A stretch of 5,105 nt of DNA from an uncultured Oscillospiraceae bacterium. Lineage in GTDB: Bacteria > Bacillota > Clostridia > Oscillospirales > Oscillospiraceae. The stretch covers positions 1-5,105 of the forward strand of contig CAJOFW010000117.1 in the NCBI GenBank assembly GCA_905234005.1, written 5' to 3'. Position 1 is the stretch's first letter. The number at the start of each line of letters is the position of its first letter. The notes under the pieces are model-generated. The model had not been told where the DNA came from and searched no databases. It saw only the letters and a program-made list of their open reading frames with translations. This document shows, one piece after another, positions 1-5,105 of this stretch. A program made the translations under genes and the position numbers.

Positions 1-3
1 TTT

Positions 4-39
4 TGTCTGTTATCTGACAATTGCCGGCTGACAACTGTC
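4..39. repeat. Degenerate leftward extension of the heptamer array
   Basis: The same 7-base phase continues left of the perfect array. In the phase CAACTAC, the preceding units are CAACTGT (32-38), CGGCTGA (25-31), CAATTGC (18-24), TATCTGA (11-17) and TGTCTGT (4-10). Nearly all keep CT at unit positions 4-5. CTGACAATTG (14-23) and CTGACAACTG (28-37) are a near-identical pair exactly two units apart. I infer an older, decayed part of the same array, which probably continues beyond the left edge. Confidence 0.6.
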
Positions 40-100
40 AACTACCAACTACCAACTACCAACTACCAACTACCAACTACCAACTACCAACTACCAACTA
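40..100. repeat. Perfect 7-bp tandem repeat array, unit AACTACC
   Basis: Eight identical copies of AACTACC run from 40 to 95, followed by a partial copy (AACTA, 96-100). The array stops three bases before the ribosome binding site of the phosphorylase gene. The unit has no G, so the + strand RNA of this stretch should stay largely unstructured. A 7-bp unit read on the + strand has no stop in any frame and would give a repeating QLPTTNY peptide. Heptamer arrays of this kind occur between genes in some Clostridia (from memory of such genomes). Their function is not established. Copy number is likely to vary between strains by slippage. Confidence 0.95.
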
Positions 101-103
101 TCT

Positions 104-109
104 AAGGAG
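104..109 (+). promoter_or_regulatory. Ribosome binding site of the phosphorylase gene
   Basis: AAGGAG lies 12 nt before the ATG at 122. The spacing is a little long, but no other start codon in frame fits better. The spacer is AT-rich, unlike the gene body. No convincing -35/-10 pair is visible in 1-121, so the promoter is probably upstream of the window or this gene follows another in an operon. Confidence 0.8.
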
Positions 110-121
110 TATCTTTATTAT

Positions 122-2506
122 ATGTCAGAAATCACCAGCAGCGAGATCCATGCGGCAATCGAAGATAAGCTCTGCGCCCATTTCGGCGTGACCGGGCAGG
201 CCGCGACGGATGAGCAGGTATTCATGGCCGTCGCGATCGTCGTCCGTGAGATGATGAGCCGCGTCATGGCCGTGCAGGAGACGAAGCCGGAGCGGCAGGT
301 GCACTATCTGTCCCTCGAGTTCCTGCTCGGGCGCAGCCTCATGAAAAACGCCTACAACCTCGGCGTCGGGAAGGAGCTTTGCGAGGCCCTGACCGAGATG
401 GGCCGCGACCCCGGCGAGATATTCGAGACGGAGCCGGACGCCGGTCTCGGCAACGGCGGCCTCGGCCGTCTCGCAGCCTGCTTCGCGGACAGCATGGCCA
501 CCCTTGACATCCCCGCCGTGGGCTACTCCCTGTGCTACGAGCACGGCCTGTTCCGGCAGGTCATCCGCGACGGCTGCCAGCAGGAGGTGGCCGACGACTG
601 GCGTCTCGGCTCCGAGAGCTGGCTCATCCCCCGCGTGGAGGACACCTGCGAGGTGCGCTTCGGCGGCTACGTCGAGGAGGAATGGGATCACACCGGCACC
701 TGCCACACCCACCTCTCCGGCTACGAGAGCGTCCTGGCCGAGCCGCGGGATATGCTGATCGGCGGCTACGAGGGCCGCGTCAACACCCTGCGCCTGTGGC
801 AGGCGAGAAGCCCGGCGAACCTCAATATGTACCTCTTCTCCGAGGGCCAGCATGAGAAGGCCGTCGGCGAGCGCACCCGCGCCGAGGTCATCACCAAGGT
901 TCTCTATCCGCCCGATCAGAGCGAGGAGGGCCGGGCGCTGCGCCTCAAGCAGCAGTATTTCTTCGTGTCCGCCACCGCGCAGGACATCGTGAGAAAGCAC
1001 CGCGCCCAGTGGGGCGACGTCCGGTCGTTCCCCGAGCACCACGTCATCCAGATCAACGACACCCACCCGACGCTGATCATCCCCGAGCTTATGCGCATCT
1101 TCATGGACGAGGACGGCCTGGGCTGGGACGAGGCGTGGGAGGCCGTGACCGGCGCCGTCGCCTACACGAACCACACCGTCCTGTCCGAGGCGCTGGAGAA
1201 GTGGCCGCAGGGCCTCGTCCAGACGCTGCTGCCCCGCGTGTGGCAGATCATCCGCGAGATCAGCATCCGCTGGGCGAATTTCCTGCACGAGAAGCTCCAC
1301 GACGATTACGGCCGCATCGAACGCAGCCTGATCCTGTCGGGCGGCAGCGTGCACATGGCGAACCTCTGCCAGGCGGCGTGCTTCAAAATCAACGGCGTGT
1401 CGAAGCTGCACGGCGAGATCCTGATCCGCGACCTGTTCCGGGACGTGTACGAGATCCGGCCGGAGCGGTATACCTATGTCACGAACGGCATCGACCACCG
1501 CCGCTGGCTCGATCAGGTGAACCCGGAGCTTGCCGGTCTCATCGACGAGCTGATCGGAACCGGCTGGCGCAAGACGCCGTCGGCCCTGCATGAGCTGCGT
1601 GCGTTTGAAAACGACAACGCCGTCCTCGACCGCCTGAACGCCATCAAGCGTGACAACAAGGCCCGGTTCGCCGGCTGGCTCAGCGACAAGCAGGGCGCGC
1701 TCCTCGACCCGGACGCCGTGCTCGACGTACAGGTCAAGCGCCTGCACGAGTACAAGCGGCAGCTCCTGTGCGCGATGCTGATCACGCACCTGCAGCAGCG
1801 CATCCACGCAAACCCGAACGCCGACTTCCTGCCCCGCACGTTCGTCTTCGCCGCGAAGGCCGCCGGCAGCTACCACGTCGCCAAGCGGATCATCGAGCTT
1901 CTGAATTCGCTGTCCTACGACATCAACAACGACCCGTACTGCAAGGGAAAGCTGCAGGTCTTCTTCGCCGAGAACTACCGCGTCTCCATGGCGGAGGTGC
2001 TGATGCCCGCCGCGCAGGTGTCGGAGCAGATCTCCACCGCCGGCAAGGAGGCGTCCGGCACCGGCAACATGAAGCTCATGATGAACGGCGCGATCACGAT
2101 CGGCACGATGGACGGCGCGAACGTCGAAATGCACGAGGTCGTCGGCGACGACAACATCTGCATCTTCGGTCTGCGCGCCTCGCAGGTGGAGGAGCTGCGC
2201 CCGCACTATAACCCGCAGGAATACGGCGCCGACCCCGTCACCCGCTCCGTCATCGAGCGGCTGAACTCCGGCTTCGCGGACGGCAAGGCGTACAACGACC
2301 TCACCGGCAACCTGCTGTTCCACGGCGACCCGTTCATGCTGCTGGCCGACTTCAGGGACTACGTCCGCGCCCACGACGAGCTGTATACGCTCATGGCGGA
2401 CAAACGCGCCTCGGCCCGCAAGTCCCTCGTCAACATCGCGGAATCCGGCTTCTTCGCCGCCGACCGCGCCATCTCCGAATACGCCAAAAACATCTGGAAG
2501 GTGTAA
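122..2506 (+). CDS. glgP: Glycogen/starch alpha-glucan phosphorylase (GT35 family)
   Basis: This complete 794-residue cytoplasmic enzyme releases glucose-1-phosphate from the non-reducing ends of alpha-1,4-glucans using inorganic phosphate and pyridoxal phosphate (PLP). The sequence shows the whole family pattern: HYLSLEFLLGRSL near the N-terminus; the glycine-rich segment DAGLGNGGLGRLAACF (106-121); INDTHP; YTNHTVLSEALEKWP with H351, equivalent to the catalytic-site His377 of the rabbit muscle enzyme; VKRLHEYKRQLL with K539, R540 and K545, matching rabbit Lys568, Arg569 and Lys574; and the PLP signature EASGTGNMKLMMN with the Schiff-base lysine at K651 (rabbit Lys680). Length is normal for bacterial members. 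The N-terminal phosphorylation segment of animal enzymes is absent, as usual in bacteria. NGIDHRRW resembles clostridial members (recollection). Substrate preference, glycogen versus maltodextrin, cannot be decided from sequence. The ATG at 122 follows an AAGGAG site. The next open frame starts 36 nt after the stop with no terminator visible between. Confidence 0.97.
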   Translation: MSEITSSEIHAAIEDKLCAHFGVTGQAATDEQVFMAVAIVVREMMSRVMAVQETKPERQVHYLSLEFLLGRSLMKNAYNLGVGKELCEALTEMGRDPGEIFETEPDAGLGNGGLGRLAACFADSMATLDIPAVGYSLCYEHGLFRQVIRDGCQQEVADDWRLGSESWLIPRVEDTCEVRFGGYVEEEWDHTGTCHTHLSGYESVLAEPRDMLIGGYEGRVNTLRLWQARSPANLNMYLFSEGQHEKAVGERTRAEVITKVLYPPDQSEEGRALRLKQQYFFVSATAQDIVRKHRAQWGDVRSFPEHHVIQINDTHPTLIIPELMRIFMDEDGLGWDEAWEAVTGAVAYTNHTVLSEALEKWPQGLVQTLLPRVWQIIREISIRWANFLHEKLHDDYGRIERSLILSGGSVHMANLCQAACFKINGVSKLHGEILIRDLFRDVYEIRPERYTYVTNGIDHRRWLDQVNPELAGLIDELIGTGWRKTPSALHELRAFENDNAVLDRLNAIKRDNKARFAGWLSDKQGALLDPDAVLDVQVKRLHEYKRQLLCAMLITHLQQRIHANPNADFLPRTFVFAAKAAGSYHVAKRIIELLNSLSYDINNDPYCKGKLQVFFAENYRVSMAEVLMPAAQVSEQISTAGKEASGTGNMKLMMNGAITIGTMDGANVEMHEVVGDDNICIFGLRASQVEELRPHYNPQEYGADPVTRSVIERLNSGFADGKAYNDLTGNLLFHGDPFMLLADFRDYVRAHDELYTLMADKRASARKSLVNIAESGFFAADRAISEYAKNIWKV

Positions 2507-2527
2507 TCCCACGCGTCCCCGAAACGG

Positions 2528-2533
2528 AAAGGA
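2528..2533 (+). promoter_or_regulatory. Ribosome binding site of the small ORF at 2543
   Basis: AAAGGA lies 9 nt before the ATG at 2543. This is the same spacing as the site that serves the signal-peptide start at 2717. It supports separate translation of the small upstream frame. Confidence 0.6.
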
Positions 2534-2542
2534 TGACAGCGT

Positions 2543-2716
2543 ATGGGACAGTCGGAGCTTCCGTTCAAAGCCTTCATCCGCTTCCTCGCGGACGCGCTCC
2601 GCGACGCCGAGGCGGAAACGGACGAGGCAAAGCGCAGCGGGAAAACGGAGAAAATCATCGACAACCTCCAGAAAACACTGGAGGATCGAATAAAAACGGA
2701 AAAGGAGAAATCACAC
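2543..2716 (+). CDS. Small hydrophilic ORF, in frame with and open into the next gene
   Basis: I do not recognise this small protein. The first 48 residues (MGQSELPFKAFIRFLADAL onward, ending NLQKTLED) look like a soluble helical protein with many charged residues. Its codons are strongly G/C-ending like those of the neighbours, and it has its own AAAGGA site, so it looks genuinely coding. After codon 48 the character changes: codons 49-58 include CGA, ATA and TCA, are A-rich, and hold the next gene's ribosome binding site. This is what a gene gap looks like. Codon 49 (CGA, 2687-2689) is one base from TGA, and an out-of-frame TAA sits at 2691. I infer a roughly 48-residue gene whose stop was lost by mutation or sequencing error. 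Alternatives are a true 58-residue N-terminal extension of the secreted protein, or two products from two starts. Confidence 0.45.
2665..2684 (+). other. Hairpin near the end of the small ORF
   Basis: CCTCCAG (2665-2671) and CTGGAGG (2678-2684) form a perfect 7-bp stem with a 6-nt A-rich loop. It is not followed by a T run, so it is not an intrinsic terminator. It ends 18 nt before the ribosome binding site at 2703. It may influence translation or RNA processing between the two frames, or may be a chance consequence of the codons. Confidence 0.45.
2703..2707 (+). promoter_or_regulatory. Ribosome binding site deciding the secreted-protein start
   Basis: AGGAG, within an A-rich stretch, lies 9 nt before the ATG at 2717. 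That ATG begins a textbook signal peptide, so this site argues for 2717 rather than the upstream in-frame ATG at 2543 as the working start. Confidence 0.85.
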
Positions 2717-4636
2717 ATGAAGAAAACCGGCAGAATCCTGGCCCTCGCCATCGCCCTGTGCATGGTGCTGTGCCTCGGCGCTCTCGCCTCCGACGAGACC
2801 GTCATGTCCATGAACGCCTCGGCGGAGACGGGGGCTGTGAGCATCGCGGTCGATGAAAACGGCATGACGCTCACCGACACCGGCACCGGCATCGCCCTCG
2901 GCGACATCGACGAGACCGGCGTCTACGACGCGTTCGTGGAGCTTGGCGAGTTCACAAACTCCTTCATCAAGGTCACGGGCGGCGAGTATGCCATCTCCAA
3001 CAGCGTGATCGTGAAGAACGTCACCGCCCCCGTCGACGCGAACGCCGCCGGCGGCGCGATCGCCTCCGTGACGAACGGCACGCTGTACATCGTCAACTCC
3101 CTGCTCGTGAACAACGGCAAGGGCGGCCGCAACGGCAACTACACCGTCGACTGCGAGTCCACCGGCACGATGGTCGTCATCGACTCCAACATCTACCAGC
3201 TCGGCGCGATCGGCGACATCCGGGGCTACACCGACGACATCGCCGATCCCCCCTCCAACCTCGGCCTTCTGATCTCCGGCTACGCCCGCTCCAATATGTC
3301 CGTCGGCCGCAGCCAGACCTACTACTACGGCTCCTATGTCGTGACCGAGGGCTGGGCCGCGATGAGCACCGACTCCGCGCAGTCGGGCTTCGCGTTCTAC
3401 AGCTATGACTCCATCGGCGAGGCCCTGTACGGCGGCTACGGCACCTACGCCGACACCTCCTGCGTCGACTGGTTCTACGCCTCCCAGCTCCGCAGCGCCG
3501 AGGTGGGCGCGATCATCTCGAACAACGGCGAGATCCATATGCGCAACGGCGCGGACGCCGACGAGGCCGTCCTCGCGTACCTGCCCGAGGACTATGAGGT
3601 CACCGCGAACTACGGCGACGGCCGCTCCCTCGTCATCGCCGGCCGCAACGACTTCCAGCTCCACTCCCCGGATATGGGCGGCGGCGGCGCGAACGGCGAC
3701 TTCACCGCTGTCCTCGACCTGTCCGACACCGACATCATCACGAGCGCCGATTATGACGCGAACGCGACCCTGATCGACTGGAGCGTCGATTACGGCCCCG
3801 CCGTCGGCGAGTACGTCGACTACATCAAGGGCGCGAACATCCTCGTCAAGTCCACCTGCGCCGACATCGACCTCGACAACGTCTACGCCGAGAGCACCAG
3901 CGGCGTCCTGCTGCTGACGGCCCTCAACTCCGACTCCATGAGCCGCTACGCCAAGGCCACCGACGACATGACCGACCACTACGTCGAGATGACCGTCTCG
4001 AACTCCGACATCGCGGGCGACGTCGTCCACGCCGACTATCAGCGCAACACCTCCGTCGTGCTTGACAACGCGACCTGGTCCGGCGCGTATGTCACGGTCG
4101 GCATGGACGAGTGGAACGCCATCTGGTCCGACGCGGCGAAGGCCGACGATTACTGCTACTGGATCCTCGACACCGAGAAGTACCATGACGACGCGGGCAC
4201 CGTCTCCGAAATGTACGTCGGCGCGGACAGCGTCTGGAACGTCACCGGCGACTCCAACATTGATATGCTCGCCGTCGCCGAGGGCGGCGTCGTGAACGGC
4301 GTCGTCACCGTGGACGGCGTCGCGGTCGACGTGAACGCCGGCGGCATCTGGGAGGGCGACATCGTCGTCACCCCGGGCGAGGCCGCTCCCGCCGCCTCCG
4401 GCGAGGCTTCCGCCGAGGCCGGTTCCGTGGAGGACGCCTACAAGGAGTACCTGCACGAGTGGCTGATCGCCGAGGACGAGGTCAACGACACCATGACCGA
4501 GGAAATCCGTGAAAACGAGTTCATGCCCCTGATCTGGGCCGGGGATTACGAGACCTTCCCCGCCGAAATGCTCTGGAGCGGCATGCTCGAAAACGGCAGC
4601 CCCATGACCTTCGAGGAATTCGCGGCGCAGTATTGA
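2717..4636 (+). CDS. Secreted acidic beta-helix-like protein of unknown function
   Basis: This is a 639-residue exported protein of a family I cannot name. Residues 1-24 are a classical signal peptide: basic KK and R6, a hydrophobic core of about 16 residues, and an ALA cleavage site before S25. The mature part is rich in Asp, Gly, Asn, Ser, Thr and Val and poor in Lys/Arg. Short strands separated by turns (GGEYAISNSVIVKNV at 88-102, SLLVNNGKGG from 128, then segments around 297-330, 372-410, 423-463 and 505-553) suggest a right-handed beta-helix. The mature part has four cysteines (146, 249, 381, 480). A low-complexity Ala/Ser/Glu/Gly linker (554-570) leads to an acidic, aromatic tail (571-639). 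There is no LPXTG, no C-terminal membrane helix and no lipobox, so it is released or held non-covalently. No catalytic motif is evident. An adhesin-like or surface role is only a guess. Start 2717 is preferred for its ribosome binding site and signal peptide. The in-frame ATG at 2543 would add 58 residues and bury the signal. Confidence 0.85.
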   Translation: MKKTGRILALAIALCMVLCLGALASDETVMSMNASAETGAVSIAVDENGMTLTDTGTGIALGDIDETGVYDAFVELGEFTNSFIKVTGGEYAISNSVIVKNVTAPVDANAAGGAIASVTNGTLYIVNSLLVNNGKGGRNGNYTVDCESTGTMVVIDSNIYQLGAIGDIRGYTDDIADPPSNLGLLISGYARSNMSVGRSQTYYYGSYVVTEGWAAMSTDSAQSGFAFYSYDSIGEALYGGYGTYADTSCVDWFYASQLRSAEVGAIISNNGEIHMRNGADADEAVLAYLPEDYEVTANYGDGRSLVIAGRNDFQLHSPDMGGGGANGDFTAVLDLSDTDIITSADYDANATLIDWSVDYGPAVGEYVDYIKGANILVKSTCADIDLDNVYAESTSGVLLLTALNSDSMSRYAKATDDMTDHYVEMTVSNSDIAGDVVHADYQRNTSVVLDNATWSGAYVTVGMDEWNAIWSDAAKADDYCYWILDTEKYHDDAGTVSEMYVGADSVWNVTGDSNIDMLAVAEGGVVNGVVTVDGVAVDVNAGGIWEGDIVVTPGEAAPAASGEASAEAGSVEDAYKEYLHEWLIAEDEVNDTMTEEIRENEFMPLIWAGDYETFPAEMLWSGMLENGSPMTFEEFAAQY

Positions 4637-4687
4637 TCAAATCCGCCGCGCATACCCGCGATTGACGCAAATTTCCACACATAACGT

Positions 4688-4725
4688 AAACAAAGCCGTC
4701 CCGACCGGGACGGCTTTGTTTTTTT
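4688..4725 (+). terminator. Strong rho-independent terminator
   Basis: CAAAGCCGTCCC (4691-4702) pairs perfectly with GGGACGGCTTTG (4707-4718) around a GACC loop. AAA at 4688-4690 can extend the stem by three A-T pairs into the T run, which covers 4719-4725. It lies about 50 nt after the stop of the secreted-protein gene and should end that transcript. On the minus strand the T tract is short and interrupted, so it acts mainly in the + direction. Confidence 0.96.
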
Positions 4726-4727
4726 GT

Positions 4728-4756
4728 TTGCATTTCCGGGAAAATGGGTATATACT
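4728..4756 (+). promoter_or_regulatory. Likely sigma-A promoter of the Rrf2 gene
   Basis: TTGCAT (4728-4733) and TATACT (4751-4756) are separated by exactly 17 nt in the most AT-rich pocket of the intergenic region. The -10 matches TATAAT in 5 of 6 positions and the -35 matches TTGACA in 3 of 6. An overlapping TATAAA at 4756-4761 is an alternative -10. Transcription would start near 4763. The -35 begins two bases after the terminator's T run. Confidence 0.65.
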
Positions 4757-4762
4757 ATAAAA

Positions 4763-4775
4763 TACCAGACAGGTA
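4763..4775 (+). promoter_or_regulatory. Candidate operator: TACC-N5-GGTA dyad at the predicted start site
   Basis: TACC (4763-4766) and GGTA (4772-4775) form a short inverted repeat around AGACA, immediately after the -10 box. Rrf2 regulators commonly repress their own promoters, and this is where a repressor would sit. The dyad is only 4+4 bp and I cannot match it confidently to a known Rrf2 motif. Confidence 0.3.
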
Positions 4776-4790
4776 GGATAATCGCGCCAT

Positions 4791-4832
4791 GCGCCCTCCC
4801 GGCAGGAAGCACCGGGAGAGAGGCGTTTCGCC
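4791..4832 (+). other. Structured 5' leader of the Rrf2 transcript
   Basis: CTCCCGG (4796-4802) pairs with CCGGGAG (4812-4818) over a 9-nt loop. GCGCC (4791-4795) can then pair with GGCGT (4822-4826, including one G-U) across a 3-nt bulge. GGCG (4822-4825) can instead form a small hairpin with CGCC (4829-4832). The leader from the predicted start to the gene is about 118 nt. It matches no riboswitch or T-box signature that I recognise. Confidence 0.4.
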
Positions 4833-4863
4833 GGCGCTTCGTTGTCACCCATTATCACCCAAT

Positions 4864-4871
4864 AAAGGAGG
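4864..4871 (+). promoter_or_regulatory. Ribosome binding site deciding the Rrf2 start
   Basis: AAAGGAGG is a near-perfect anti-16S match. It is 3 nt from the ATG at 4875 (too close), 9 nt from the GTG at 4881 (ideal) and 12 nt from the ATG at 4884 (acceptable). This spacing favours the GTG. Confidence 0.85.
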
Positions 4872-4880
4872 CGGATGACC

Positions 4881-5105
4881 GTGATGATATCGACCAAGGG
4901 CCGCTACGCGCTGCGCGTGCTCGTCGATATGCTCGAGCACCAGTCGCAGGGCTACGTCCCGCTCAAGGAGATCGCGGACAGACAGGACATCTCGGAGAAA
5001 TACCTCGAGAGCATCATGAAGCTGCTCGTCAAGGGCGGCGTGCTCTCCGGTCTGCGCGGCAAGGGCGGCGGCTACCGCTTCATCATGCCGCCGGAGCGCT
5101 GCACC
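4881..5105 (+). CDS. Rrf2-family transcriptional regulator (IscR-like), N-terminal part
   Basis: The first 75 codons are present and the gene continues past the right edge. Family members are usually 130-170 residues. They are dimeric winged-helix DNA-binding proteins that sense Fe-S cluster status, nitric oxide, cysteine supply or redox state. The start MMISTKGRYALR is the family hallmark. Residues 28-50 (PLKEIADRQDISEKYLESIMKLL) form the helix-turn-helix, with the SEKYLE recognition-helix signature, and GLRGKGGGYRF (57-67) is the wing. The cysteines that bind the cluster in IscR/NsrR lie later in the family, outside the window, so a cluster-binding member cannot be told from a CymR-like one. 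I chose GTG 4881 because it is 9 nt from AAAGGAGG and yields the usual MMISTKG start. ATG 4884 or 4875 are alternatives. The gene has its own promoter after a terminator. In Clostridia such genes often precede iscS/nifS and iscU-type genes, which cannot be checked here. Confidence 0.93.
   Translation, partial: MMISTKGRYALRVLVDMLEHQSQGYVPLKEIADRQDISEKYLESIMKLLVKGGVLSGLRGKGGGYRFIMPPERCT

Noticed and set aside
40..100. CRISPR array
   Set aside because: The units are 7 bp and directly adjacent with no spacers, so this is a simple tandem repeat.
1..105. Open + strand frame from the left edge to TAA at 103-105, translating to repeating QLPTTNY; possibly the 3' end of an upstream gene
   Set aside because: The heptamer unit has no stop in any + frame, so openness is expected by construction. 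The part before the repeat is only about 13 codons and too short to judge. Upstream sequence would settle it.
125..2512. 795-residue minus-strand open frame opposite the phosphorylase gene
   Set aside because: It is a shadow of G/C-ending codons on the real strand. The sense frame carries every phosphorylase motif, and the antisense product shows no recognisable family or ribosome binding site.
2665..2684. Intrinsic terminator between the small ORF and the secreted-protein gene
   Set aside because: The stem is good but neither strand has a T run after it. The + strand continues into an A-rich ribosome binding region.
2759..2776. Lipoprotein lipobox at C15 or C19 of the secreted protein
   Set aside because: The residue before C19 is Leu and the one before C15 is Leu, where a lipobox needs Gly, Ala or Ser. 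The ALA site before S25 fits signal peptidase I instead.
2711..4456. 581-residue minus-strand open frame opposite the secreted-protein gene
   Set aside because: Its composition is dominated by Val, Gly, Asp and Ala as expected from reversed GAC/GCC/GTC codons. The + strand frame has a ribosome binding site, a signal peptide and a terminator.
4875..4880. ATG at 4875 as the Rrf2 start
   Set aside because: It is only 3 nt from the ribosome binding site and adds residues MT ahead of the usual MMISTKG start. GTG 4881 fits both spacing and family.
4546..4897. Minus-strand open frames across the terminator and Rrf2 leader
   Set aside because: They run through a strong terminator and promoter, have mixed composition and no family resemblance, and overlap each other in different frames.

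Overview
The window reads as a chromosomal segment from a GC-rich Clostridia-type Firmicute, most likely an Oscillospiraceae/Eubacteriales gut bacterium. This placement is an inference. It rests on strong AAGGAG-type ribosome binding sites, codons rich in G/C at the third position, AT-rich intergenic pockets, an Rrf2 regulator starting MMISTKGRYALR, and a heptamer repeat of the kind found in such genomes. All supported genes lie on the + strand. The long minus-strand open frames are mirror images of GC-biased codons.

Layout: (1) Positions 1-121 are a leader made almost entirely of 7-bp tandem repeats (unit AACTACC, degenerate toward the left edge), ending just before a ribosome binding site. 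(2) 122-2506 encode a complete glycogen/starch alpha-glucan phosphorylase. (3) 2543-2716 are a small hydrophilic open frame with its own ribosome binding site. It runs without a stop into (4), 2717-4636, a secreted acidic protein of unknown function with a clear signal peptide, a repetitive beta-helix-like body, an Ala/Ser/Glu linker and a short helical tail. (5) 4637-4880 hold a strong intrinsic terminator, a likely sigma-A promoter starting right after it, and a structured leader of about 118 nt. (6) From 4881 the first 75 codons of an Rrf2-family (IscR-like) regulator run off the right edge.

How they fit together: no terminator is visible between the phosphorylase and the secreted-protein gene, so these two and the small frame may share a transcript that ends at 4688-4725. 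The phosphorylase makes glucose-1-phosphate from stored or imported glucan. Nothing in the sequence ties the secreted protein to that pathway. The Rrf2 gene is a separate transcription unit, possibly self-regulated.

The points most worth a second look are the in-frame join of the small ORF to the signal-peptide gene (which may have lost a stop codon), the uncharacterised secreted protein itself, and the heptamer array in the phosphorylase leader.
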